The notes beneath the pieces are model-generated. The model was given only the letters and a program-made list of their open reading frames with translations, was not told the origin of the DNA and did no database searches. A stretch of 64,000 nucleotides of DNA from Spirochaetaceae bacterium (GTDB lineage Bacteria; Spirochaetota; Spirochaetia; Treponematales; Rectinemataceae): assembly GCA_025358255.1 (NCBI GenBank), contig JANYKC010000004.1, forward strand, positions 62,001 through 126,000. The letters are read 5' to 3'. The position numbers were made by a program, and so were the translations under genes. Positions 18,310-27,360 of this stretch are shown here, in pieces (the stretch's first letter is position 1; every line of letters starts with the position of its first letter).

Positions 18310-19271
18310 TTCCATCCACGGACAAACCGCGCGAAAGCCGCCTCGACCCCGCTGCCTTGGCTGACCTCGTGGCCAAGGGGAAGGAGGCCTCCCTCGCCGG
18401 GAAAACCGCGGACTATATCCCCGCGCTCTCGCGCGCCAGATCCGAGGCGGTGGGCGTCTCGGTTTGCCTCGCCGACGGAAGTATCATCGAGGCCGGCGAT
18501 TCGCGCTCGCCCTTCACCCTCCAGAGCGTCTCCAAGGCCCTCGCCCTGCCCTACGTCCTCGACACGATCGGCGAAGACCGCGTCTTCGCCCGCGTCGGCA
18601 AGGAGCCCACGGGAGACCCTTTCAATTCCATAATCAGGCTCGAGGCGTCAGCCTTCAAGAAACCCTTCAATCCCATGATCAACGCAGGCGCCATCGCCAT
18701 CTCCTCCCTCATGCCAGGGAGGACGGGGAAGGAAAAAGCCGAGGGTCTCTATGGTTTCGCCTCCAGGGTGCTGGGGCTGGAGGCCGGGAAGACGGCGGCG
18801 ATGGACAAGGAAGTCTTCGCTTCGGAGGCGGCCACCGCGAACCGCAACCGGTTCATTGCCTGGTTCCTCAAGGACCTTGGCATCATGGAAGGGGAAGTCG
18901 AGGAAGGCCTCGACGCCTATTTCCGCCAATGCGCGATGTGCGTCACCGCGGTCGACCTTTCACGCCTGGGCTCCTGCCTGGCCCTCGACGGGCTGGAACC
19001 GAGAAGCGGACGGGAGCTCATGTCCCGGCGCGCGGCGCGGGTGACCAAGGCACTCATGCTCAGCTGCGGCCTGTACGACGGCTCCGGCGAATTCTGCGTC
19101 GATGCGGGCATACCGGCCAAGAGCGGCGTAGGAGGCGGCATAGTGGCCGCGGCCAGGGGAAGGCTCGGCATCGGGACCTACGGCCCCTCCCTCGACCTGC
19201 GCGGCAATTCCATCGCGGGCAGCATCGTCATCTGCGCGCTTTCCGAGGCCCTGGACCTGTTCGAGCTATGA
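18306..19271 (+). CDS. glsA: Glutaminase
   Basis: 321 residues from TTG 18306, with AAGGAAGG upstream and TTGA overlap with the preceding gene. It has the serine-dependent glutaminase pattern: FTLQSVSKALAL (SxxK catalytic motif), NPMINAGAIA, LSCGLYDGSGEF and AKSGVGGGIVAA. It converts glutamine to glutamate and ammonia. Length fits the GlsA family (about 310-320). Confidence 0.92.
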   Translation: MIPSTDKPRESRLDPAALADLVAKGKEASLAGKTADYIPALSRARSEAVGVSVCLADGSIIEAGDSRSPFTLQSVSKALALPYVLDTIGEDRVFARVGKEPTGDPFNSIIRLEASAFKKPFNPMINAGAIAISSLMPGRTGKEKAEGLYGFASRVLGLEAGKTAAMDKEVFASEAATANRNRFIAWFLKDLGIMEGEVEEGLDAYFRQCAMCVTAVDLSRLGSCLALDGLEPRSGRELMSRRAARVTKALMLSCGLYDGSGEFCVDAGIPAKSGVGGGIVAAARGRLGIGTYGPSLDLRGNSIAGSIVICALSEALDLFEL

Positions 19272-19595
19272 CAGCCGCGGACAAAGCGGATCGAAGGCCT
19301 TCCGCAGCCCAGCCTCGGATCCTTGGGGAAGGCGATAGTCGGGGAGTTCGTCGAGCGAGGGACACGGCATTGCCTGGAAAACGCGGACCACGCTGTGGCC
19401 CGCGCCTTCGGGGAGGATGGCCTTGGATCCCTCGCCGTCCGGGCATCGCGCCTGGAAGAAGCTGACCCTGTCCCCGGCGCGCATCGAGGCGCCTTCACGC
19501 ATCCTCGTCTCCGGCCTTCCGAACGACAGGGCTTGCTTGCCCGTTTTCGCGGCGGTAGGAGACGACACCTGCCCGAGGGAAAGATGCGGACACAA
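19266..19595 (-). CDS. Hypothetical protein, doubtful
   Basis: 109 codons, convergent with glsA and overlapping its stop by 6 bp. The downstream half (from MRAGDRVSFFQARCPDGEG) has credible codon use and protein composition; the first 35 residues do not. A start near 19500 with GGAGACGAGG upstream is more likely. No family was recognised, and it may be spurious. Confidence 0.3.
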   Translation of the reverse strand: MCPHLSLGQVSSPTAAKTGKQALSFGRPETRMREGASMRAGDRVSFFQARCPDGEGSKAILPEGAGHSVVRVFQAMPCPSLDELPDYRLPQGSEAGLRKAFDPLCPRLS

Positions 19596-19750
19596 TGGAG
19601 CGTCAACGGCTTATTTTCAATTCCCGAGTCCCGATCGGCATCGCGTCTCGAGGTTCGGGGCCGGAATAGGCGCTCCCGCGCGCAGACACCGCTTCGCTCC
19701 GTTCAACGATAGGAACGGGTTTCATGCACGCGCCCAGCAGGCGACGGAAA

Positions 19751-19872
19751 CGGGGAAATCGCTCTCGACGCCATCCTTGGCGTCTCGACCATGATCTCGC
19801 TCATCGAATCGCGAGATCATGGAGCGATTTCCCTTCGACTCCGATCGGCAACAAAAAAGACAAAAGCCCGGC
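19751..19872. repeat. 122-bp structured intergenic repeat, copy 1
   Basis: Identical over 122 bp to 19942-20063. It folds as a three-way junction: an outer 12-bp stem (19753-19764 with 19822-19833), hairpin A (19767-19784, 7-bp stem, TCCT loop) and hairpin B (19789-19800 with 19811-19822, 12-bp stem); the outer stem and hairpin B share base 19822. The 3' part carries TTCGACTCCGATCGGC, matching the tRNA-Cys T-arm region in opposite orientation, and ends in the left half of a terminator stem. Confidence 0.9.
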
Positions 19873-19941
19873 TGTATTGCGGCACTTCAAACCATCGGAG
19901 TCGCCTTCCGCTTCTCGACATCCTGTCTCGAATCTCCAGGC

Positions 19942-20063
19942 CGGGGAAATCGCTCTCGACGCCATCCTTGGCGTCTCGACCATGATCTCGCTCATCGAAT
20001 CGCGAGATCATGGAGCGATTTCCCTTCGACTCCGATCGGCAACAAAAAAGACAAAAGCCCGGC
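19942..20063. repeat. 122-bp structured intergenic repeat, copy 2
   Basis: An exact second copy, 191 bp from the first and in direct orientation. Its last 14 bases form the distal arm of the tRNA-Cys terminator, so the repeat boundary falls inside that hairpin. The first copy has only this arm and no partner. Confidence 0.9.
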
Positions 20064-20081
20064 AACAGCCGGGCTTTTGTC
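20050..20081 (-). terminator. Terminator of tRNA-Cys
   Basis: A perfect 14-bp stem (20050-20063 with 20068-20081) and loop AACA are followed on the minus strand by CTTTTTTG. It begins 5 bp beyond the tRNA 3' end. Confidence 0.88.
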
Positions 20082-20086
20082 TTCAA

Positions 20087-20157
20087 GGCGCCGATCGGAG
20101 TCGAACCGATTCATGAAGGTTTTGCAGACCTCTCCCTTCCCACTTGGGTACGGCGCC
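20087..20157 (-). tRNA. tRNA-Cys (GCA anticodon)
   Basis: A 71-base cloverleaf read on the minus strand. The acceptor is GGCGCCG/CGGCGCC, the anticodon loop CTGCAAA (anticodon GCA), the T arm ATCGG-TTCGACT-CCGAT. CCA is not encoded. Confidence 0.95.
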
Positions 20158-20494
20158 ATGTGCGATAGAACATTATTAAATATCCTTCCACTCGCCGATC
20201 GGGCTGCAAGCACCTACGGCGGTTTTTAGAAATAACTATCAATAAGCGGGCGAGAGTCCGCTATGAAGCGCTAAGCAATCGCCGTTTGCTTCGTTGGCAG
20301 ACGGCGCCGTGCGCGATGGCGGGATTTCATCAATCGAAGCAGGGCCTTGAATCTTGCCCTGTCTCACGCCAATGGCACACTCGCGCGGGGCTAGCGGGGC
20401 TTTCGATCCGCGAATCCACGACGCGCTCAAAATATACTAAAGAAACCCTGTCTTTGTAAAGCCATCGACGGGAACTCGCCATCATTGGGGCAAT
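20158..20494. other. Intergenic region without a recognised gene
   Basis: 337 bp with only short unconvincing frames. An AT-rich stretch at 20170-20190 (TATTTAAT on the minus strand) may belong to the tRNA-Cys promoter; no clear -35 box was found. Confidence 0.5.
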
Positions 20495-20704
20495 TCATCG
20501 ATGCCGGGTGCCGTGCCAGCCAGGGACGTGGCGGTCCTTCATGGCCTTGAACTCCTTGTAGACGATCCGCTCCATGTCCTTTTCCCCTGCCCTATCCAGT
20601 GCGGCCGGATGGATTGACTTGCCGAATTCGACTACGACACGGGCGCGCGGGGGCACGTGTAGGCTTCCGTCGCGCATGACATGTTGGGTGCCATTGAGGC
20701 ACAA
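20495..20704 (-). pseudogene. C-terminal remnant of a PlsC-type acyltransferase
   Basis: 69 codons from a TTG. CLNGTQHVMRDG, PPRARVVVEFGKSIHP and MERIVYKEF match the last third of 1-acylglycerol-3-phosphate acyltransferases. The catalytic HX4D half is missing. Sequence directly upstream is the secF terminator, so the gene is truncated and probably not expressed. Confidence 0.6.
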
Positions 20705-20717
20705 TTGCCACGATAGA

Positions 20718-20758
20718 AAACGGCCACGACACCCGCTCCAGCGGGGTCGTGGCCGTTT
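20718..20758 (-). terminator. Terminator of the yajC-secD-secF operon
   Basis: A 13-bp stem (20718-20730 with 20746-20758) is extended by an inner CCCGC/GCGGG helix and followed on the minus strand by TTTTCT. It begins about 25 bp after the secF stop. Confidence 0.88.
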
Positions 20759-20782
20759 CGGACCTGAAAATGGCCCTTGATG

Positions 20783-22060
20783 CTATTTTCTCTCGGCTTT
20801 CTTGGCCTTTTCGACCACGGGCTTTTTCTGGAAGGCCACGGTCTGGGCCTGCTGGTCCTTGATCTTGCGCTTCTCGACGGCATTTTCCCAGGCCAGGACA
20901 AAGGCGCTCGCGATGTAGATCGTGGAGTAGGTGCCGGAGACCATGCCCACGAAGAGGGCGAGGCTGAAGTCCCGAAGGTCGCCGCTCGTGAAGAAAAAGA
21001 GGGAGAGGACGGTGATCATGGTGCACAAGGTCGTGATCACGGTCCGTCCAAGGGTGATCGTGAGGGCGCGGTTGAGCACGTCGACGAAGGGCTCCGTCGG
21101 GCTCAACTTGCGTTCCTCGCGGACGCGGTCAAACTGCACGATCGTGTCGTTGATCGAGTAACCGAGGATGGTCAGGATGGCGGCGATCGATGAGGAGTTG
21201 AACTCCATCCTTGTCCAGACGATGAAACAGATCATGATGAACATGTCGTGGACGGTCGCGATCACCGCGCCGATTCCGTACTGGAAGCGGAAACGGATCG
21301 TCGCGTAGAGGAGGATGGCCAGTACGGTGAGAATGACGAGGGTGAAGGCTGTCGAGGCCAGGTTGGCCGAGAAACGGGCGCCTACATAATCGGTCTTCAT
21401 CACGACGACACGGCCGGCGCCGAAAGTCTTTTCAAGGCCCGCGGTGATGGTCAAGGGAGCGTTCTTGGAGAAGCTGCTGTCCTTGCCCTCGTCCTGGGCA
21501 CGGATGAGGAAGCGCTGGAGGTCGGCGGGCTTGGCCACCTGCACCGAGATGCTTCCGAGGCCGGTGACGGCCGCGCGGACCTTTTCGGTGTCGGCGAAGC
21601 GTTCCGCCTCGTTCGCCGGGGCGCGGTGGGTAAGTAGGGGGACCGCACCCAGCCTCATATCGCCCTGGAAGGTCGGCACGAGGAGCGAGGTCGCGATCCC
21701 CTTCTGGCCTTCGCGGACGGTGGCATGGAGGTCAGGCACCGCGTTGAGGGCAGTGGCCAAGGCTCCTAACGTCGCCTGCTCCGCATAGGGAAACACGAGG
21801 GTCCGACCCTCGACCTCGGCGCCGGAGAACACGATGGTGGTGTTCACCTCGTTCATGGTGAGGACGGCGTTGCCCTTTCCGGCATAGGTCAGTTCGACGG
21901 CGGGAAAAGCGAGCTGGACGGTCTGGTTGATGCCGGCCTGGAAGTCCACGCCGAGGTTGAAGCCCTTGACCGCGTAGCCGACGATGCCGAAGAGGATGAG
22001 GAGGGAGGACGCGATGACGGCGGGGAGGTATCCCTTGCTGAACTGAACAACCCGCTTCAT
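20783..22060 (-). CDS. secF: Protein translocase subunit SecF
   Basis: 425 residues. The first membrane helix (VIASSLLILFGIVGYAVKGF) is followed by FNLGVDFQAG, the SecF signature. The C-terminal five-helix bundle includes ILGYSINDTIVQFDRVRE. At 425 residues it is longer than the usual ~300 because of a large first periplasmic domain. The start overlaps the secD stop (ATGA). With SecD it uses proton motive force to pull proteins across the membrane. Confidence 0.95.
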   Translation of the reverse strand: MKRVVQFSKGYLPAVIASSLLILFGIVGYAVKGFNLGVDFQAGINQTVQLAFPAVELTYAGKGNAVLTMNEVNTTIVFSGAEVEGRTLVFPYAEQATLGALATALNAVPDLHATVREGQKGIATSLLVPTFQGDMRLGAVPLLTHRAPANEAERFADTEKVRAAVTGLGSISVQVAKPADLQRFLIRAQDEGKDSSFSKNAPLTITAGLEKTFGAGRVVVMKTDYVGARFSANLASTAFTLVILTVLAILLYATIRFRFQYGIGAVIATVHDMFIMICFIVWTRMEFNSSSIAAILTILGYSINDTIVQFDRVREERKLSPTEPFVDVLNRALTITLGRTVITTLCTMITVLSLFFFTSGDLRDFSLALFVGMVSGTYSTIYIASAFVLAWENAVEKRKIKDQQAQTVAFQKKPVVEKAKKAERK

Positions 22061-23793
22061 TTGACCCTCCAGCTGATCGACACGTGCTGCAACTTGAGCA
22101 CGTCGGTTTCGAAATCAAAGAGAAGCCTGGAAACGAAGAGCGCGGTGAAGAGGGACGTTATGTTTCCGATGGCCAGCGAGATCGCGAAGCCCTGGATGGA
22201 ACCCTTGCCGAGCTGGGCCAGGAAGAGGGCGGCGATGATCGTCGTGATGTTGGAGTCCATGACCGCCCAGAAGGCACGATGGAAACCGGCATCGAGGGAC
22301 GCCTTGCGGCTCTTTCCCGCGCGGAGCTCTTCCTTGATGCGCTCGAAAATGACGACGTTGGCGTCGACCGCCATGCCGACCGTGAGCACAAAGCCCGCTA
22401 TCGAGGAGAGGGTCAGGGTCAGCTTGAAGGCCGTCAGGATCCCGATCATGATGTACAGGTTGAGCACCTGGGCGAGGGTGGCGTTGAATCCCGCGCCTTT
22501 GTAGTACAGGAACATGAAGAGGAAGACGCCCAGGAGGCCGAAGATTATGGCGTTCTTGCCCTGGGCGATGGCGTCGTCACCGAGGGAGGCGCCGATGGCC
22601 TGCTGGTTCTGCACGATGAGCTCGACCGGGAGGGAAGCCGTGCGGAGGAGGAGTGCCAGGTTCTGGGCCTCCTCCTGGGCGAAGCCGGTCATGCGCACCT
22701 GTCCGTTGGGTATGGCTTCCTGGATCCTCGCGCCGGCCTTCACGCGGTCGTCGAGGACGACGGCCATGGTCTTGCCGACATTGGCTTCGGTGAGCTTGCC
22801 GAAGATCACGCCGCCTTCCTTGTCGAGGACGAAGTTCGTCTCGGGCTGGCCGGTGATGGAATCGGAGGAGGTCTGGGCGCTCTGCACATGGGTGCCGTCC
22901 AGCCCCGCGGTCGCGTTGAGGATCATATAGCGGCCGGTGAACTCGTCAAGGCCGTAGCTGTCCTTCTTGTAGAACTTGCGGATGGCATAGCCCGCGGGCA
23001 CAATGTTGGGATCGGCGCACTTGAGGGTCTTGTCGTCCACTCCGAGGGGATTCTGGACCAGGTAGCTCTCGAGCTTGGCCGTCGCGTCGTCATCGACCAT
23101 ATGGAAGGCGAGCGCGCCCTTGCCCATGATGATGGAGTTGATGCGCTCGGGGTCTGCCGTGCCGGGGATCTCGACGTAGATCTGGTCTTCGCCCTGCTGG
23201 CGGATGACGGGCTCGGAAAGGCCGAAGGTGTCTATGCGGTTGTTGAGGACGTCGATGGCGCTTTTCATGGCCTCGGCCCGCTCGGATATCGAGAGTGTGT
23301 GGCCTTTCTTCTCGCCAAGGGACTTGAGATCGGCCTGGATGACGACGCTCATGCCGCCCGAGAGGTCAAGGCCCAGCTGGAGGGCATTGCCGTGGAGGGT
23401 CTTGAGGCTGAGGACCTGCTTGCGGTAGAGGTTCTCGACGGCGTCGTAGGCGGATTTCTCGTCCTCAAAGCCGACCAGGAGGGCCTGGGCGGTCCAGGCC
23501 GAGGGGAGGGACTTGCGCGTATCCTTGTAGCCCTGGGCGGACGCCTTGATGACAAAGGCGAAGTCCTTGGAGGAGACCGGCTTGGCATCGGCGACGGCGG
23601 CGAGCTTCTTGAGCTCGGCGAGGTTCTTCAATGCCATGCGGCGGGAATACTCCCGGATCTGCTCCCGCGTGACGAGGGCCAGGGCCTGGTCCTCCTTCGG
23701 GGTCCAGAGGTACCATTTCAATGAGGGGAAAAGAAAGGCGAAGGCGATCGCAAGGACCGCCAATACGAGTATAAATCTTCGTGATTTGCTCAT
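22057..23793 (-). CDS. secD: Protein translocase subunit SecD
   Basis: 578 residues from ATG 23793 (GGAG eight bases upstream; a start 33 bp earlier has none). A membrane helix at residues 5-25 is followed by the large periplasmic domain (LQLGLDLSGGMSVVIQAD, RIDTFGLSEPVIRQQGEDQI) and the C-terminal RND helices with VGMAVDANVVIFERIKEE. Second gene of the yajC-secD-secF operon. Confidence 0.95.
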   Translation of the reverse strand: MSKSRRFILVLAVLAIAFAFLFPSLKWYLWTPKEDQALALVTREQIREYSRRMALKNLAELKKLAAVADAKPVSSKDFAFVIKASAQGYKDTRKSLPSAWTAQALLVGFEDEKSAYDAVENLYRKQVLSLKTLHGNALQLGLDLSGGMSVVIQADLKSLGEKKGHTLSISERAEAMKSAIDVLNNRIDTFGLSEPVIRQQGEDQIYVEIPGTADPERINSIIMGKGALAFHMVDDDATAKLESYLVQNPLGVDDKTLKCADPNIVPAGYAIRKFYKKDSYGLDEFTGRYMILNATAGLDGTHVQSAQTSSDSITGQPETNFVLDKEGGVIFGKLTEANVGKTMAVVLDDRVKAGARIQEAIPNGQVRMTGFAQEEAQNLALLLRTASLPVELIVQNQQAIGASLGDDAIAQGKNAIIFGLLGVFLFMFLYYKGAGFNATLAQVLNLYIMIGILTAFKLTLTLSSIAGFVLTVGMAVDANVVIFERIKEELRAGKSRKASLDAGFHRAFWAVMDSNITTIIAALFLAQLGKGSIQGFAISLAIGNITSLFTALFVSRLLFDFETDVLKLQHVSISWRVK

Positions 23794-23890
23794 TCCGGCA
23801 ACTCCAGATGAGAATACGGGCCGCACCTACGCCGAAATCCGCCAGAGGCAGATCTCGAGCGAGGAACGTGCCCCGAGCTTCGCGGGAAGA

Positions 23891-24262
23891 CTACTTCTTC
23901 TCTTCGGCGGGCTTTTCCGGTGTGGCTTCGCCGGGCGTCACGTCGCCCTTGGCCACCACGGCCGAAATAGCGGACTTGGAGAACTCGATCTTGGTGTTTT
24001 CATCGACCTTGACCACGACCGTGCCATCCTTGACGGAGGAGACGATGCCGTGGACTCCGCCGATCGTGACGACCTTGTCGCCTTTCTTGACGGCGTCGAT
24101 CATCTTCTTGGCTTCTTTCTGCTTCTTGTTCTGGGGGCGGATGATGAGGAAATAGAAGACCACGAATACGAGTCCAAAGGTGCCCAGGGTCGTGATCATC
24201 GACATGGAGCTATTGGGGGCCGCAGCCTGAAGAAGCACCAGGCCAGAGAAAAGTCCTTCCAT
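23891..24262 (-). CDS. yajC: Preprotein translocase subunit YajC
   Basis: 123 residues with one membrane helix (LGTFGLVFVVFYFLIIRPQN) followed by KKMIDAVKKGDKVVTIGGVHG, the YajC domain. It is first in the sec operon, 97 bp ahead of secD. The C-terminus is Pro/Glu/Lys-rich. Confidence 0.93.
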   Translation of the reverse strand: MEGLFSGLVLLQAAAPNSSMSMITTLGTFGLVFVVFYFLIIRPQNKKQKEAKKMIDAVKKGDKVVTIGGVHGIVSSVKDGTVVVKVDENTKIEFSKSAISAVVAKGDVTPGEATPEKPAEEKK

Positions 24263-24339
24263 TGATAAGTCCTTACGGGAAGAGTTGTGGAGAAAACTAG
24301 CACGGATGCGGGAAGCTCGTCAAGTTTAGACTAAAAAGG

Positions 24340-24380
24340 GCCGCCCCATGGGGACCGCCCCGACTTCCGGCTCCGTCCTT
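24340..24380 (-). terminator. Probable terminator after carbamate kinase
   Basis: A GC-rich imperfect hairpin around CCCCATGGGG is followed on the minus strand by TTTTTAG, just after the arcC stop. The stem has mismatches. Confidence 0.5.
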
Positions 24381-24383
24381 GAT

Positions 24384-25325
24384 TCAGGCGGTGATCACCG
24401 TCCCGGCCTTTCCTTCCACCGAAGCGGTGGCATGCTCAAGGCTCGTGATGATGACCTTGGCGCCGCCGCGCCGTATGAAGTCGCAGGCTGCCTCGATCTT
24501 GGGGCCCATGGAGCCCTTGGGGAACTGGCCCTCGGCCTGGTACTTGTCGCACTCGGCCACGGTCATCCTGTCGAAGTACTTCATGTCCGGCTTCTTGTAG
24601 TTGATCGCGACCCGATCCACGCCCGTGAGGATGAGGAGCTCGTCGGCGCCGATGAGCGAGGCAAGGAGGGCGGAAGCGCGGTCCTTGTCGATGACGGCAT
24701 CCACGCCGGTGAGGGTACCGTCGGCCAGGCGCTCCACGGGCACGCCGCCGCCGCCCACGGCGATGACCACCTTGCCGTCATCGATGAGGTCCTTGATCGT
24801 GTCCTTCTCGATCACGTCGAGGGGGAGGGGGGAGGCGACAACCCGGCGGAAGCCGCGGCCCGGGTCTTCCTTGACTATCCAGCCACGGGAACGCAGCGCC
24901 TCGACCTGCTCCGCCTTGTAGAAAGGCCCGACATACTTGGTGGGATTGACCATGGAGGGATCCTTGGGATCGACCTCGACCTGGGTGATCACGGTGACAA
25001 CGTCCTTCTCGACCCCGGCCAGGTGGAGGGCATTCCTCAGGCACTGGGCGAGCATGTAGCCCATCGAGCCTTGGGTATCGGCGACGATCATGTTGAGGGT
25101 CGAAGGCGCAACCTGCGCCGACGCGGATTCATTGCGGATGAGGTGGACGCCGGCCTGGGGGCCGTTTCCATGGGAAAGCACGACCTTGTGGCCGTCGCGG
25201 ATCATGCCGACGATCGCTTCCATGCTCTTGCGGGTGTTTTCAAACTGCTGCGCGACGGTGCCTTCGCTTCCTTCGTCAATGATGGCGTTGCCACCGAGGG
25301 CGATGACGATGGTTTTCCTGTTCAT
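24384..25325 (-). CDS. arcC: Carbamate kinase
   Basis: 313 residues from ATG 25325, with AAAGGAG about seven bases upstream. IALGGNAI, SHGNGPQAG, VAVGGGGVPV-type and KGSMGPKIEAACDF motifs are those of carbamate/amino-acid kinases. It makes ATP from carbamoyl phosphate during fermentation of arginine, agmatine or allantoin. No arcA or arcB partner is in the window, so the source of carbamoyl phosphate is not seen. Confidence 0.95.
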   Translation of the reverse strand: MNRKTIVIALGGNAIIDEGSEGTVAQQFENTRKSMEAIVGMIRDGHKVVLSHGNGPQAGVHLIRNESASAQVAPSTLNMIVADTQGSMGYMLAQCLRNALHLAGVEKDVVTVITQVEVDPKDPSMVNPTKYVGPFYKAEQVEALRSRGWIVKEDPGRGFRRVVASPLPLDVIEKDTIKDLIDDGKVVIAVGGGGVPVERLADGTLTGVDAVIDKDRASALLASLIGADELLILTGVDRVAINYKKPDMKYFDRMTVAECDKYQAEGQFPKGSMGPKIEAACDFIRRGGAKVIITSLEHATASVEGKAGTVITA

Positions 25326-25600
25326 ATGCTCTCCTTTGGCTTCGCGGCGCGACAGGGATCCGGGGTGGGCGCGAATGAAAACGCGAAGGAAAAAGGAGTA
25401 TACATCCTGTCCGAAAACTGGGCAAGCCTTTGCTGTTTCGATAAATATGCGATTTGACGGCATAGGCATCCATGCCCGATACTTGAATTCCAGGGATGGG
25501 CCAAGAGGAGTTGCCTTGACTCCTGCCGGGGCCTATCCTGAAAGGCAAAGCCCTGCGCGCATTCCGGCAATCCACGATCAACCTATGCGCTTCGGCCCTC

Positions 25601-27307
25601 ATGGCCGTGGCCCTCCCCCTCCTCGCCTATGGCAGCTGGTCACTCCGCAAGGATATGCAGATTGCCTATGCGGCCTTCGAAAAAGAAAAAGCCGCGCATT
25701 CGCTTTCGGAAGACATCAAGGACGCATCCAACTTCCTCACGGACCAGGTCAGGTCCTTCATCGTGACCAACAATGCCGATTACCTGGCCTCGTTCTGGAA
25801 CGAGGTCGAGACCGTGCGGCGGCGGGAAAGAGCCCTTTCCCTGCTCTCGACCGTGGATCCTTCCGCCATGGAGGCCTTTCTCCTGGGTCGATCGAAGGCG
25901 GAATCGGACCGGCTCGTCATCACCGAAACGCGGGCGATGCGACTGGTCTGCGAGGCCTTGGGCTACCCGGAGGGCAAAATGCCCGCGCACGTGGCGGCGG
26001 CCAGGCTTTCGGAATGGGAAGGCGCCCTCTCGCCCAAGGACAAGCTTGCCCGGGCCAGGGAGCTTGTCTTCGGTGCGGCCTATGTCCAGCAAAAAAGCCT
26101 CATCATGGGCGATATCGAGGAATTCGCCTTCGCTTCCCGCATGCGCACGAAAGAGGCTACGCTCGCCTCCCAAAAAAAGGCGGACCGTGTCTATGCCTTG
26201 CTCATAGCCCTTTACGGCTCATGCTTTGCCGGAGGCGTCTTCCTCCTCCTCGTCTATTACCTGACGTCGGCCCTGCCAATCGCCGTCTATATCCGGCAGC
26301 TGGCCGCCCCCGTGGACGATTCGGCCCTGCCCATCCTCACGCCGCGGGGAACCAGGGAACTTGTCGCCCTGGCGGAGGCCTTCAACCGGCGGCGCGAGGA
26401 GAGGATGGAATATGACCATGCCCTCTTGGATTCGCAGCAGCGCATCAGGACCCATCTCCGCCTGATGCCCCTGGCGGTGGTCGAGATCGACGCGCGCGAC
26501 ATGATCCTCTCCTGGAACCCGGCTGCCGAAAGGACCTTCGGCTTTTCCGAGCCGGAGGCGGTCGGCCAAAGTGTCATGGACCTCATCGTCCCAGCTGACC
26601 TCCGCGAGGAGATGGCGAGGCTCATCGACAGGCTTGCTGACGGCTCGAAGACGCACACGAACATCAACAGGAACCTGAGGAAGGACGGATCGGAGATCCT
26701 CTGCGAGTGGTTCAATACGCCGCTCTACGATTCGAGTGGCGCCTGGATAGGCTGGGCCTCCATCATCAAGGACATCACGAAGCAGCGGGAAGAGACGGAC
26801 AAGATACTCTGGCTTTCGCGGCATGACCCCCTGACCGGCCTCTTCAACCGGCGGCATCTCGTCGAGAGGCTCGAGGAGGAGAAGCTGCGCTCTTCGCGCA
26901 CAGGCGGTGCCTGGGCCACGATCATGCTCGACGTGGATTTCTTCAAGGGTTTCAACGACCGCTACGGCCACAAGTGCGGAGACCTCGTGCTCACGCGCAT
27001 CGCCCGGGTGATGACGGAGACGGTGCGGGCCACGGATGCCGTCGGACGCTGGGGCGGCGAGGAATTCCTCATCCTCCTCCCCGAGACTAGTATAGCCGGC
27101 GCGCTCGAACTGGCGGAGAAGATCCGGCACCGCATCGAGGAGAGCAGGATCGACTACGACGGGATCGAGGTCAAGGTCACGGTCACCGCAGGGGTCGCGG
27201 AATGCCGCGGCGGCGCGGAAAAGATAGACGACTGCATCCGGCGCGCCGACGAAGCCCTCCTGGCCGCGAAGGCCGCGGGCCGGAACCGCGTCATGACGGC
27301 CGTTTAG
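25601..27307 (+). CDS. PAS-GGDEF diguanylate cyclase, membrane bound
   Basis: 568 residues from ATG 25601. It has a periplasmic sensor segment (residues ~25-200), a membrane helix (~205-225), a PAS domain (~285-405; DMILSWNPAAERTFGFSEPE) and a GGDEF domain with DPLTGLFNRR and the active GGEEF. It should make cyclic di-GMP. The frame stays open upstream of the ATG and encodes basic residues before the first membrane helix (LKGKALRAFRQ), so the true start may be an unusual codon near 25523-25538. No ATG, GTG or TTG is available there in frame. Confidence 0.88.
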   Translation: MAVALPLLAYGSWSLRKDMQIAYAAFEKEKAAHSLSEDIKDASNFLTDQVRSFIVTNNADYLASFWNEVETVRRRERALSLLSTVDPSAMEAFLLGRSKAESDRLVITETRAMRLVCEALGYPEGKMPAHVAAARLSEWEGALSPKDKLARARELVFGAAYVQQKSLIMGDIEEFAFASRMRTKEATLASQKKADRVYALLIALYGSCFAGGVFLLLVYYLTSALPIAVYIRQLAAPVDDSALPILTPRGTRELVALAEAFNRRREERMEYDHALLDSQQRIRTHLRLMPLAVVEIDARDMILSWNPAAERTFGFSEPEAVGQSVMDLIVPADLREEMARLIDRLADGSKTHTNINRNLRKDGSEILCEWFNTPLYDSSGAWIGWASIIKDITKQREETDKILWLSRHDPLTGLFNRRHLVERLEEEKLRSSRTGGAWATIMLDVDFFKGFNDRYGHKCGDLVLTRIARVMTETVRATDAVGRWGGEEFLILLPETSIAGALELAEKIRHRIEESRIDYDGIEVKVTVTAGVAECRGGAEKIDDCIRRADEALLAAKAAGRNRVMTAV

Positions 27308-27360
27308 GCGCAAGGCCCGAACCCTTCACCACGCGCGCCTTCGCGCGCTATACTTCCCCC

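Noticed and set aside
22084-23724. 546-codon open frame opposite secD
   Set aside because: secD is unambiguous, and the opposite frame is Gly/Glu/Asp-rich low-complexity sequence typical of GC-rich antisense.
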